This document shows, one piece after another, positions 1 through 8,259 of a stretch of 64,000 nt of DNA (its first letter is position 1; each line of letters begins with the position of its first letter). This DNA is from Rhizobium sp. BK650 (GTDB lineage: Bacteria > Pseudomonadota > Alphaproteobacteria > Rhizobiales > Rhizobiaceae), in assembly GCF_014195325.1 (NCBI RefSeq), contig NZ_JACIBK010000003.1, forward strand, positions 558,001-622,000, given 5' to 3'. A program made the translations under genes and the position numbers. Below the pieces are notes generated by a model. It worked only from the letters and a program-made list of their open reading frames with translations, had not been told where the DNA came from and did no database searches.

Positions 1-352
1 CGGTAATGTTGGTATCGACGACCTTCCGCGCGCGGGAAAAATCTTGATCCAAAAATCCCTTGCCCAGGCCACGACCTGCGTTTGCCATCAGCAGATCGAC
101 CGACCGGCCATCGGCTTCGACGCGTTCCATAAGCTTGTCCACGCCCTCAAGGATCGACAAATCGGTATCGACCGCTTCGACGCTCACGCCGAATTCCCTG
201 AGGTTTGCGGCTGCCTGGACAATGCGCGCTTCATCGGCGGCAATGATCAGGTCGTAGCCATCCTGTGCCGCGCATTTGGCAAGTTCGTAGCCTATTCCGG
301 TGGACGCCCCTGTGACGACGGCAAGCCCTTTGGTCGAAGCAGTATCAGCCAT
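1..352 (-). CDS. Short-chain dehydrogenase/reductase (SDR), partial
   Basis: The gene starts at 352 and runs off the left edge, so only the first 117 codons are visible. Residues 14-21 read TGASTGIG, the classical SDR glycine-rich NAD(P)-binding loop. An ANAG motif follows about 70 residues later, as in the Rossmann fold of classical SDRs. The substrate cannot be deduced because the YxxxK catalytic region lies outside the window. It follows the zinc alcohol dehydrogenase by 10 bp in the same direction, so the two are probably co-transcribed. SDR plus alcohol dehydrogenase pairs are common among rhizobial stress-response genes; that association is inference here. Confidence 0.85.
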   Translation of the reverse strand, partial: MADTASTKGLAVVTGASTGIGYELAKCAAQDGYDLIIAADEARIVQAAANLREFGVSVEAVDTDLSILEGVDKLMERVEADGRSVDLLMANAGRGLGKGFLDQDFSRARKVVDTNIT

Positions 353-362
353 TTCGTTTCTC

Positions 363-1532
363 CTATGGCTTGAGGACGACCTTGATGCAGCCGTCCTGCT
401 TGTCGCGGAAAGTCTTGTAAAGGCCGGGACCATCCTCCAGGGAGGCTCGGTGGGTGATGATGAAGGACGGGTCAATTTCGCCCTTTTCAATGCGTTCCAT
501 CAGTAGCGGCAGGTAGCGCTGCACGGGCGTCTGGGCCATCTTGAACGTCAGGCCACGGTTGATCGCCGAACCCATCGGAATCTTGTCGAGAAAGCCGCCA
601 TAGACGCCGACGATGGAGACGGTGCCGAAATTTCGGCAGCAGTGTATCGCCTGACGGAGGACATGTGGCCGGTCCGTGCCCATGAAGGTGGCGACCTTGA
701 TCCGATCGAGCCTTGAATCCCAGCTTGCAGCAGCCTCAGCCTCGGTGCCGACGGCATCGATACAGGCATCGGCGCCGCGACCATTCGTCAGATCCATGAT
801 CTTGTCGTAGATATCCTCGTCCATGAAATCGAGGACGATGGCGCCTGAAGCTTCTGCCAAGGCCAGCCGCTCCGGCACGGTATCAACAGCGATGACGCGT
901 TCGGCGCCCAGAATGAAGGCCGACTTGATGGCCATCTGGCCGACAGGGCCGCAACCCCAGACGGCAATCGTATCGCCGGGTTGAATGTTGCAGAAATCGG
1001 CTGCCATATAGCCGGTCGGGAAAATGTCGGAGAGGAAAAGAACCTGTTCGTCCGTCAGCCCATCCGGAACCTTGATCGGGCCGACATCGGCGTAAGGCAC
1101 GCGCAGATATTCCGCTTGTCCTCCGCTGTAGCCGCCGAGCAGATGCGAATAGCCGAAAAGGCCGGCAGGGGAGTTTCCCCACAGTTTGCGCACCTTCGAG
1201 GCGTCTGGATTGCTGCGCTCGCATCCGGAGAAGAAACCACGCTTGCAGAAGAAGCACTCACCACAGGAGATCGTGAAGGGAACAACGACACGATCCCCGA
1301 CCTTGAGCTTTTTGTTGTCCTTGCCGACCTCGACAACCTCACCCATGGTTTCATGGCCCATGACGTCACCGCTGCGCATCTCCGGCATGACGCCGTCGAA
1401 AAGGTGAAGGTCGGAGCCGCAGATCGCGCAGGCGGTGACCTTGACGATCGCATCGCGGCCATCCTGGATTTTGGGATCGGGGACGCTCTCGCAGCGAATG
1501 TCGTGTTTGCCGTGCCAAGTGAGGGCCTTCAT
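363..1532 (-). CDS. Zinc-dependent alcohol dehydrogenase (FdhA-like)
   Basis: A 389-residue medium-chain dehydrogenase. Catalytic-zinc ligands are visible at Cys38 and His60-Glu61 (GHE), and the structural-zinc cysteines at 90, 93, 96 and 104. A GCGPVG nucleotide-binding loop lies near residue 195. The long variable segment and overall order resemble the glutathione-independent formaldehyde dehydrogenase-like branch that oxidises alcohols or aldehydes with NAD; the true substrate is unknown. The start at 1532 is chosen over one 21 codons upstream because AAGGAGA sits just ahead of it. It is the first gene of a likely two-gene unit with the SDR gene. Confidence 0.9.
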   Translation of the reverse strand: MKALTWHGKHDIRCESVPDPKIQDGRDAIVKVTACAICGSDLHLFDGVMPEMRSGDVMGHETMGEVVEVGKDNKKLKVGDRVVVPFTISCGECFFCKRGFFSGCERSNPDASKVRKLWGNSPAGLFGYSHLLGGYSGGQAEYLRVPYADVGPIKVPDGLTDEQVLFLSDIFPTGYMAADFCNIQPGDTIAVWGCGPVGQMAIKSAFILGAERVIAVDTVPERLALAEASGAIVLDFMDEDIYDKIMDLTNGRGADACIDAVGTEAEAAASWDSRLDRIKVATFMGTDRPHVLRQAIHCCRNFGTVSIVGVYGGFLDKIPMGSAINRGLTFKMAQTPVQRYLPLLMERIEKGEIDPSFIITHRASLEDGPGLYKTFRDKQDGCIKVVLKP

Positions 1533-1610
1533 CGCAGTTCTCCTTGTTGTCGTCGTAGAACTGCGCAGATGCAGAAATGATCCTGTGGAATTCACGAAAT
1601 ATTAAAATGC

Positions 1611-1636
1611 GGAACGATGCCGCGCTTCGCGCAGTT
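1611..1636 (+). promoter_or_regulatory. EcfG (RpoE2)-type general stress promoter
   Basis: GGAAC at 1611-1615 is followed after 18 bases by GTT at 1634-1636. This matches the GGAAC-N18/19-TT promoter described for the general stress sigma factor of Sinorhizobium and other alphaproteobacteria. It lies about 60 bases ahead of the hydrophilin start and 45 ahead of its ribosome binding site, a sensible distance. Confidence 0.6.
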
Positions 1637-1694
1637 TCTTTTCCGAGACGGCAGACAAGCTGCTCTCGCAAACAATCTCAAAGGAGAATTGATC

Positions 1695-1874
1695 ATGGCA
1701 AACCAAGGCGGTTCACACGAACAGCACGTCAAGGCAGGTCAGCAGAGCCATAAAAATACCGGCTCACAGAAGCAGGCTTCCTCGCGGGATAACCAGTCCG
1801 GTTCGGGGACCCGCGGCGGCACGCATGAGCAACATGTGAAGGCCGGTCAGCAGAGCCACAAGAACTCTCACTAA
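1695..1874 (+). CDS. Small hydrophilin with tandem 17-residue repeat
   Basis: A 59-residue, glycine/glutamine/histidine/lysine-rich protein with no cysteine or aromatic residue. It consists of two nearly identical 17-residue units (residues 5-21 and 41-57, 16 of 17 identical) of the form GG(S/T)HEQHVKAGQQSHKN joined by a Ser/Gly/Gln linker. The composition resembles KGG-repeat and Em-like stress hydrophilins, but the repeat is not the canonical KGG unit. A strong AAGGAGA ribosome site at 1681 fixes the ATG at 1695. It stands alone between an EcfG-type promoter and a strong terminator, which suggests stress-induced monocistronic expression. Molecular role unknown; desiccation or osmotic protection is a guess. 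Confidence 0.8.
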   Translation: MANQGGSHEQHVKAGQQSHKNTGSQKQASSRDNQSGSGTRGGTHEQHVKAGQQSHKNSH

Positions 1875-1893
1875 AGCCTGACCAATCGGAAAA

Positions 1894-1917
1894 AGCCCGC
1901 AAACCGCGGGCTTTTTT
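1894..1917 (+). terminator. Rho-independent terminator after hydrophilin
   Basis: AGCCCGC (1894-1900) and GCGGGCT (1906-1912) form a perfect 7-bp stem followed by six T residues. Confidence 0.9.
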
Positions 1918-2066
1918 CATGCTTTCATTTCAATATTGAATTCAGACGCCAAGATTTCTCCGGGCTAGGCATCGGCAACCTAGTCGGGTGGTCATGGCTT
2001 TCCATGCTCAAAACAAAAGCGGCGGAAAACCGCCGCTTCAGGAATATCCATTCTGACAGAATGGCT

Positions 2067-2618
2067 CTACTCGATCGAGCCGACCGCCATTTCGTCGACC
2101 TGACGGGTCAGCGTCAGGCCGATGACCGGGATCATCTGGCTTTCGACCTTGACCGAAACAGTGACATTCATCGTCTTGTCGTCGCGAACTCGGGCGATCA
2201 TCGCGCCATTCAGTTTGGCTCGGTTGATGCCGACGACGACGGTATCCTGACTGACGGCGCCGGAGACGATGTCGAGGCCCTTGCCTTCGGCGCCGTCCAG
2301 GAACTTGCCCTTGTAGGTAGAGCCGGACTGGGAAATCACGGCGGTCATCGGCTGCTTGAACACGCCGACACGGCAGGTGCCATCAAGCTTGATACCAGCG
2401 GCCGAATCATCGGCCGGCGAGCCGACGAGATTGCAGGTAAACTTCGTGCCTTTGTACTTGCCGGCGACGATCTCGCCCGGACCCTTCCAGGTGCCGGCGA
2501 CGGATTCGAAGAAGGCCTTGTCGCGGGTTGCGGCCGTGGCGTTTGACGTGACGTCTGCGACCGGAGACAATGCCGCGGCGGCCAGGCCGCATACAAAAAG
2601 GAACTTGCGCGAGTACAT
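2067..2618 (-). CDS. Conserved secreted protein of unknown function
   Basis: A 183-residue protein beginning with a Sec signal peptide (MYSRKFLFVCGLAAAALSPV, cleavage probably near residue 30 after an Ala-rich stretch). The mature part is a small beta-rich domain with many Gly/Thr/Lys residues and two cysteines (in FTCNL and GTCRV). I do not recognise a named family. It stands alone: no close co-directional neighbour on either side, and the 210 bp upstream hold no obvious gene. Periplasmic or surface location is inferred from the signal peptide only. Confidence 0.75.
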   Translation of the reverse strand: MYSRKFLFVCGLAAAALSPVADVTSNATAATRDKAFFESVAGTWKGPGEIVAGKYKGTKFTCNLVGSPADDSAAGIKLDGTCRVGVFKQPMTAVISQSGSTYKGKFLDGAEGKGLDIVSGAVSQDTVVVGINRAKLNGAMIARVRDDKTMNVTVSVKVESQMIPVIGLTLTRQVDEMAVGSIE

Positions 2619-2830
2619 GGATTTTCCTTGGCAAACACCACTCGGGAACTGCCAGGAAGTTTTGCCGGAGAATGGTTAATGCTTTCTTTCCGAGGCGCCA
2701 AAATGCGCGGGAAATACAGGGCTTTCGTAAGGCAAATATTCTCAGGATGCGTCTTTAGAACGTTGAATCCGCTGATATTTTCCATGCCGCAAGCAACAAG
2801 GCATGAATATGTCAAAATCAGGAGTCTGGC

Positions 2831-3910
2831 TTAGGGGTTGCCATTGCGCCCCGTCATCGAAGGCGTCAGGTCACCGATGAAATCGCCGATTCCCGGCCGT
2901 TTGAGCGCGCGGAATGTCAGCGGACGGCAGAGATCCATGGCGGCAATGCCGATGCGGGCCGTCATCAACCCGTTAACGACACCTTCGCCGAGTCGGGCTG
3001 AAAGCTTCGAGGCGAGTCCGTGGCCCAACACCTGCTGCACAAGGCTGTCGCCGACGGCAATCGAGCCGGTCACGGCAAGATGGGCGAGTACATCGCGCAT
3101 CAATCTCAGCATGCCGAGCGTACCCGGCCGGCCGCCATAAAGTTCGGCCATGGCGCGGATCAGGCGCGCGGCCTCGAAGAGCACATAGAGGAGATCGACG
3201 ATGGCGCGGGGGCTGACGGCCGTCACGATCGAAACACGCTTGGAAGAATTGACGATCAGCGCTCGGGCGCGGCGATCCAGCGGGCCAAGCAGCTCGCGCT
3301 CGGCAAGCGCAATCAGATGCGGAGGGTCGATGACGTCACCTTCGGTTGCCTTCAGCGTCGCGCGGCCCTTGGCGGTTTCCGGCTTGTTGCCGAGCAGGCC
3401 GGTGAGCCGGGAAACGACGGCGCGAGCCCTGGCCGGACGGGTTTCGAGGATAGCGGCATCGGCCTCCGCCTTGATGGTCTGCACCGCGGCAAGCCGCATC
3501 ATGCCTGCCGTCTCCCTGATGACGATGGCGATGACGGCAAGGATGCCGACCGCAAGCACGGCAAGCGCGGCATAACCCAGCCAGTCGGCGCGGCTGAAGA
3601 GGTCGCGGATCAATTGGTCGGTCCAGAGACCGAGGGCGAGCGACAGCAGAATGCCGAAGGCGCCGGCGGCTATGCTGGCAAAGGACGTATGGCGCTTGCG
3701 GGGTGTCGCAACCGGCAGCGAGCTCAGATCCTGCTCCGGATTGAGGAAAGGATCTTCCTCGTCTGGCGTCAGCACCACTTCGCCGGAGAAACTTGCCGGC
3801 TTGCGACGTTCCGTCTGCGGGATTTCGGGTGCCGCGTCGTCGTCCTCATAGGTGAAGGCGGCTGGTGCCCGGCGTGGCACGTTGGGCGGATCGATCGGCG
3901 GCTTGCTCAT
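2831..3910 (-). CDS. YcjF-like DUF697/UPF0283 inner-membrane protein
   Basis: A 359-residue protein with a hydrophilic, Pro/Glu-rich N-terminus of about 85 residues, two transmembrane segments (about residues 85-140), and a C-terminal DUF697 region rich in GDSLVQQ/LGEGVVNG-type helices. This architecture is that of the TIGR01620/UPF0283 family, partners of YcjX proteins. The start codon overlaps the last four bases of the ycjX-like gene (ATGA), so the two are translationally coupled. In enterobacteria the ycjXF pair belongs to the phage-shock regulon; no Psp genes are visible here, so the rhizobial role is open. Confidence 0.85.
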   Translation of the reverse strand: MSKPPIDPPNVPRRAPAAFTYEDDDAAPEIPQTERRKPASFSGEVVLTPDEEDPFLNPEQDLSSLPVATPRKRHTSFASIAAGAFGILLSLALGLWTDQLIRDLFSRADWLGYAALAVLAVGILAVIAIVIRETAGMMRLAAVQTIKAEADAAILETRPARARAVVSRLTGLLGNKPETAKGRATLKATEGDVIDPPHLIALAERELLGPLDRRARALIVNSSKRVSIVTAVSPRAIVDLLYVLFEAARLIRAMAELYGGRPGTLGMLRLMRDVLAHLAVTGSIAVGDSLVQQVLGHGLASKLSARLGEGVVNGLMTARIGIAAMDLCRPLTFRALKRPGIGDFIGDLTPSMTGRNGNP

Positions 3911-5382
3911 GCGAGACGGTCTCCGAACAGGAACTGCATGGCGCGGTCGAGGCGGATATGAGGCACGGACAGTTTTACGCCGCCGCTGGTTTGTTCGAGC
4001 TGCGGCGGTCGGAAGCGTACGACATTGATGTCGGGCAGCTCAACAGAGCTGTCGCCGGCTTCGATGCGTTCAAACAGGGTTTCGGGATTTTCCGGCAAAT
4101 CGCCGGGGAAGATCGCCGTCTTTCGCTCGCCGTCGAAAGTCTCGCCAGCGATCTTTTCACCGGCCATGGGCGTGCCGACGATGACCGGCAGGTCTTGGCC
4201 ATCGCCGCGCACGGTGGCTTCGCGCGTTGCGCGCACGGAAGCGAGCGCCATGACATCGATGCCGGCGCCGGCCATGCCGATGCGGTCTATGGCGCGATCG
4301 ACGAGGCGGCGCGTCAGCCGGTCCAGCCGATCATGGCTTTCATGATGCAGATGGTCAGCCTTGGTGGCGGCGACCAGCACGCGGTCGATGCGCCGGCCAA
4401 GCAATGAAGAGAGGATTGAATTGGTGCCGGGGCGAAAGCAGGCGAGCACGTCAGTGAGGGCGCGCTCCAGATCCTGCACTGCTTCGGGGCCGCGGTTCAT
4501 CGCCTGCAATGCGTCGACCAGCACAATCTGCCGGTCGAGACGAGCGAAATGTTCGCGGAAGAAGGGTTTGACGACGACAGACTTATAGGCCTCGTATCGG
4601 CGTTCCATCATCGCCCAGAGCGAGCCGCGTTCGGGCCGGCCTTCAGCGGGCAGGGCAAGCGGTGCGAAGGTTAGCGCAGGCGACCCATCGAGATCGCCGG
4701 GCAACAGAAAACGACCGGGGGGCAGAGTGGAAAGCGATCGCTCATCGGCCTTGCAGGCCTTCAGATAGTCGGCAAAGCTTGTTGCGAGGCCGCGAGCGAC
4801 CATTTCATCGGCGGACGCATTGATGTCGGTTGCCCTGGTCAGCGCCAGCCAGGCGCTCGACAGTTCGGCGCGGATGCCGGCCGCTGCAAGCGCAATCGTC
4901 TCCTCGCTGAAGGTGCGGAAATCCTTGCCGAGCAGCGGCAGGTCGAGCAGCCACTCGCCCGGATAATCGACGATATCGATCGACAGGCGGCCGGGCGAGA
5001 ACATGCGTGTCCAGGAACTGGCGCTCTGATAGTCCATTGTGATGCGCAGTTCGGAGATAGCGCGCGTCGAATCCGGCCAGATGCGCTCCTTTACCAGCGC
5101 ATGGATGTGATCCTCATATTGGAAGCGCGGCACGGCATCATCGGGCTGCGGCTCGAGGCGCACCGCCGAAACGCGGCCGGATTGTACCGCCTCGAAGAGC
5201 GGCAGGCGACCGCCATGCAGGAGATTATGGACCAGCGAAGAAATGAACACGGTCTTGCCGGAGCGGGAAAGGCCGGTAACACCGAGTCGGATGGTCGGGT
5301 TGACGAGGCCGCTGGCACGGTCTGCAAGATTATCCAGCGCGATCAGCGCATCGTCGGCTAAGGATGTCAGGCGTGGCGGCAA
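3907..5382 (-). CDS. YcjX-like P-loop NTPase
   Basis: A YcjX/DUF463-family protein carrying GLSRSGKT, a Walker A P-loop, within the first 45 residues, and DIVDYPGEW, a Walker-B/G3-like motif that is diagnostic for the family. The frame is open back to 5463, but the first 27 codons look non-native. A TTG at 5382 with AGGGA just ahead gives 491 residues, the usual family length, so I prefer it; 5463 remains possible. Predicted cytoplasmic GTPase-like protein acting with the overlapping DUF697 membrane protein at the envelope. Coupled downstream gene: the YcjF-like protein. Confidence 0.85.
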   Translation of the reverse strand: MPPRLTSLADDALIALDNLADRASGLVNPTIRLGVTGLSRSGKTVFISSLVHNLLHGGRLPLFEAVQSGRVSAVRLEPQPDDAVPRFQYEDHIHALVKERIWPDSTRAISELRITMDYQSASSWTRMFSPGRLSIDIVDYPGEWLLDLPLLGKDFRTFSEETIALAAAGIRAELSSAWLALTRATDINASADEMVARGLATSFADYLKACKADERSLSTLPPGRFLLPGDLDGSPALTFAPLALPAEGRPERGSLWAMMERRYEAYKSVVVKPFFREHFARLDRQIVLVDALQAMNRGPEAVQDLERALTDVLACFRPGTNSILSSLLGRRIDRVLVAATKADHLHHESHDRLDRLTRRLVDRAIDRIGMAGAGIDVMALASVRATREATVRGDGQDLPVIVGTPMAGEKIAGETFDGERKTAIFPGDLPENPETLFERIEAGDSSVELPDINVVRFRPPQLEQTSGGVKLSVPHIRLDRAMQFLFGDRLA

Positions 5383-5480
5383 ATCGGGATCCCTGATGGC
5401 ACTGATCGCAATATAGGCCCGCAATATAGGAAAGGGCGCCGGCTTGAAAAAGACGCGGCGCAAAAGAGCTTGGAGTTCTC

Positions 5481-5981
5481 CTAGTCTATTATTAAATCGA
5501 CGAGACGCCAGGCCGCAGTCGTCGCGACGTAGTCGATGACAGCAAGACCGGCGGTGGGGAAGCCTGACGGCAAGGAGGCTGCCATCGCCTTTTGGCCGAT
5601 CAACGCCTGCAGGGCCTGCTCCATGGTCGGGTTATGGCCGACGAGCATGACGCTTGCCGCATCCTGTGCATCGATAATTTCGAGATAGGTATCGACCGAG
5701 GCGTTGTAGAGCGTATCGACAAAGCGCATATCGAGGGTTTCGCCCATGGCTCGATGCACGGCCTCTGCGGTGTCGCGGCAGCGGAGTGCGGTCGAGCTGA
5801 TCAGGATATCGGGGCGATAGCCCTTATCGGCAGCGCGGTCGGCAACGATCTCGGCATCGCCAAAACCCTTCTCGCTCAGCGGACGATCGAAATCACGCTG
5901 TCCAGGCTCTGCCTGGGCAGCTTGAGCATGACGGAGGAGGTAGATCCGATGGGGTGGAGGCAGGAGGGCGGCCATGGGCAA
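5481..5981 (-). CDS. SixA-like histidine phosphatase
   Basis: A 166-residue histidine phosphatase superfamily member. The nucleophile motif RHAQ (near residue 17) replaces the classical RHG, as in SixA phosphohistidine phosphatases, and VGHNPT near residue 115 carries the second catalytic histidine. The short length without extra domains fits SixA, which dephosphorylates phosphohistidine in phosphotransfer proteins; the actual partner here is unknown. Two in-frame ATGs (5981 and 5975) make the start uncertain by two residues. It lies 17 bp or more upstream of the ycjX-like gene in the same direction. Confidence 0.85.
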   Translation of the reverse strand: MPMAALLPPPHRIYLLRHAQAAQAEPGQRDFDRPLSEKGFGDAEIVADRAADKGYRPDILISSTALRCRDTAEAVHRAMGETLDMRFVDTLYNASVDTYLEIIDAQDAASVMLVGHNPTMEQALQALIGQKAMAASLPSGFPTAGLAVIDYVATTAAWRLVDLIID

Positions 5982-6186
5982 ATCCAGCTTCGAACGGAGC
6001 CTTTTCAGTAGCGGTTGCGGTCCGGCAACGTCAACTGTCGAAAGGGTTTCACGAGCGGAAAAGGGCGACCGCGACAGGGCACGACGAATGTGAAGCGCGA
6101 ATCGCCATTCGGAATAACGATGACAAAATAGACTCTTAGCCTAAATTTATGACAGATTTAAAAATCTGTTTACCTGTCTTATTTGG

Positions 6187-6215
6187 CTTGAATCGCCAAT
6201 AGCGCTTGGGATATA
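6187..6215 (+). promoter_or_regulatory. Sigma-70 promoter of dksA
   Basis: CTTGAA (6187-6192) and GATATA (6210-6215) are spaced by exactly 17 bases and resemble the rhizobial housekeeping consensus CTTGAC-N17-CTATAT. Transcription would start near 6222, only 10 bases before the ATG at 6232, which argues for translation from the later TTG at 6253. Confidence 0.6.
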
Positions 6216-6252
6216 CACCCCGCCAGATGAGATGTTCTTCAGGAGAATCGCG

Positions 6253-6672
6253 TTGAGTGAGAAGATCGATCTTAGCAATTATGTTCCCTCGGAAGACGAG
6301 GAGTTCATGAACACGAACCAGCGTGCTTATTTCAGAGCCAAGCTGATCGCCTGGAAAAACGATATCCTTAGAGAAGCGCGCGAAACACTCGACCATCTGG
6401 CTGAAGAGAGCGCAAACCACCCGGATCTTGCAGACCGTGCATCCTCCGAAACCGACCGGGCAATCGAACTTCGTGCGCGCGACCGTCAGAGAAAGCTGAT
6501 CTCCAAGATCGATGCAGCGCTGCAGCGCATTGAAGATGGCACCTACGGCTACTGCGAAGAAACCGGCGAGCCGATCGGCCTCAAGCGTCTCGACGCCCGC
6601 CCGATCGCCACGCTGTCGATCGAGGCGCAGGAACGCCACGAGCGTCGCGAAAAGGTTTATCGGGACGAATAA
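6253..6672 (+). CDS. dksA: DksA-family RNA polymerase-binding regulator
   Basis: A 139-residue DksA/TraR protein that binds the RNA polymerase secondary channel and acts with ppGpp in the stringent response. The coiled-coil arm and the GxYGxC...RLDARP block are clear. The zinc finger is degenerate: only Cys101 is kept, while the other three cysteines of E. coli DksA are Thr, Ser and Ala here, so it probably folds without zinc. I start at TTG 6253 because AGGAGA (6241-6246) is properly spaced from it, whereas the in-frame ATG at 6232 has no ribosome site and almost no leader. A strong terminator follows; transcribed alone. Confidence 0.93.
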   Translation: MSEKIDLSNYVPSEDEEFMNTNQRAYFRAKLIAWKNDILREARETLDHLAEESANHPDLADRASSETDRAIELRARDRQRKLISKIDAALQRIEDGTYGYCEETGEPIGLKRLDARPIATLSIEAQERHERREKVYRDE

Positions 6673-6692
6673 TTGCTTTCAGACCGGACATG

Positions 6693-6728
6693 AAAAAGGC
6701 ACCGCGAGACGAATCGCGGTGCCTTTTT
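6693..6728 (+). terminator. Bidirectional terminator between dksA and fliO-like gene
   Basis: A perfect 15-bp inverted repeat (6693-6707 with 6714-6728) with A5 on one side and T5 on the other. It can terminate the convergent dksA and FliO-like transcripts. Confidence 0.92.
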
Positions 6729-6770
6729 GTTTTGGTGCTTGCCGCGTTGGATGGCCGGATATCCCGGGCT

Positions 6771-7931
6771 TTACTTGTCCCTGTTAACGCTCATTTCGCC
6801 GAATATACGAGCGACTTCCTTCTGAAGTGCTGCGTCCGCACCTGATATCGGAGCCATTTCAGGGTCGCGACGCGGCATTGAGCCAGGCTGGGGAGGGCCA
6901 GGCTGCGAGGAACCGGGCTGCGGCGCAGGGCGGACCGAGGATGCGTTCGGTGCCGAAACCACGCGCTCGGCAGCAGGATTGGCCGATATTTCCTCATCGA
7001 GAATACGCTGGAAATCCCTACGGATAGCGGCCGATTCCAGGTCGCCGTCGTTCGTATCTACCGGCGCCCCGCGCGAAACATTCGGAATGCTCTGGGCCGG
7101 CGGCGCTGAAATCTCCGGCTCGATGCGCTGCTGCGGCAGCACGCGCTGGCGGGCTGCATCGAGAATATCGGCGGCATTCGCCGCATCGGTCAGTGGAGCA
7201 GGACGTTCGGGCTGGCGCTGCTGAACCTGAGCCAAACGCTGCGTGTCGTCGCGCTCGGCTGTGAGTGGCGCAGTGAAGACCTGCGGCGTCGGCGCCTGCT
7301 GGGCCGCATGTTGGCTCGACGTTTGCTGCGCGGAGGTATGCTGGGCTGCCATGGGCGGCGTGACGGCGGGAGCAGCGACCGTCGGCTCAGGACGCTGACG
7401 GACCGGCTCGGCCGGCGGCGCGATAACAGGGGCAGGCGCCTGGTTATAGGGTTCGAAATCGCGCTCGGTGGTCGCGACCATAGGCGGTGCAACGGGCTGT
7501 GGCCGCGGCTGTGGGGCCGCCGGCGGTTCGCGGAGCGGGACGGCGGCTGGACGCTCGTTGACAATTGGGCGCTCCTGGACGATCGGACGCTCCTCGACAG
7601 GCTGCGGGCGGAACTCTGCGACCGTCTCTGCCTCAGTTTCCGGCAGGATGCGGCTCTCGATGACGATGTCGGTGGGACCGCCAATCATCACGAGATGTTC
7701 GACATTATCGCGCCGCACGAGCACCAGGCGTCGGCGTGCATCGACTGCAGCAGCATCGAGCACCTGCAGGCGCGGCTGCCGGTTACGGCCGCCGCGGACG
7801 AAGGGCGAGGGCGCACGGCTGCGCAGAAACCACAAGACAAGAATGAGCAGGATGAGCGCAATGCCGACACCACCGGCGGCAAGCAAGAAGCGGCTACCGT
7901 AAGCCCCTACAACATCATCGAACATAGGCAC
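6771..7931 (-). CDS. FliO-like membrane protein with long Pro/Gln-rich tail
   Basis: A 386-residue protein. Residues 12-36 form one transmembrane helix, followed by a basic RSR segment and then a short FliO/MopB-like domain (about residues 50-95; RLQVLDAAAVDARRRLVLVR, VEHLVMIGG). The remaining 290 residues are low-complexity, rich in Pro, Gln, Ala and Arg, and probably disordered. FliO assists assembly of the flagellar export gate (FliP ring), but no flagellar genes are near, and the long tail is not typical of enterobacterial FliO. A related envelope role is possible. It is divergent from cckA. Confidence 0.65.
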   Translation of the reverse strand: MPMFDDVVGAYGSRFLLAAGGVGIALILLILVLWFLRSRAPSPFVRGGRNRQPRLQVLDAAAVDARRRLVLVRRDNVEHLVMIGGPTDIVIESRILPETEAETVAEFRPQPVEERPIVQERPIVNERPAAVPLREPPAAPQPRPQPVAPPMVATTERDFEPYNQAPAPVIAPPAEPVRQRPEPTVAAPAVTPPMAAQHTSAQQTSSQHAAQQAPTPQVFTAPLTAERDDTQRLAQVQQRQPERPAPLTDAANAADILDAARQRVLPQQRIEPEISAPPAQSIPNVSRGAPVDTNDGDLESAAIRRDFQRILDEEISANPAAERVVSAPNASSVRPAPQPGSSQPGPPQPGSMPRRDPEMAPISGADAALQKEVARIFGEMSVNRDK

Positions 7932-8259
7932 TCACTCCATTTCGCATATGGTATAACAGACGACTTTTCCGCTCCTTAGGCAAGAGCCGGCCGGTCTGTC
8001 CAGTCACCGGCGAAGGCGATTTCGTGTTGTGCAACCTATTTGACGGAACGGGGTTAGAAGCCCCCCTGGCCCAAGTGCTGCAGTCAGACAAGGTGAGGCT
8101 TTAGCGCCAAAGTGGCGCGTTTGCCTGTGAATTCAAGCAGTCTGACGGAAGCCTGCTGTTTTTGAGGGCGCAGCAAGTTGATAAGAAGAAAAAGAATGCC
8201 TGATTCCCGCTTCGCGACGGTGTTACAAGCGCGGCAGGTCGGGCGTATGTGAGGAATAG
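7932..8259. other. Intergenic region between FliO-like gene and cckA
   Basis: About 330 bp of divergent intergenic DNA that must hold promoters for both flanking genes. The only structure I see is a small hairpin, GCGCCA-AAG-TGGCGC at 8105-8119. A GGAAC near 8046 lacks a properly spaced GTT. No TTAA-N7-TTAA CtrA site was seen. Confidence 0.5.
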
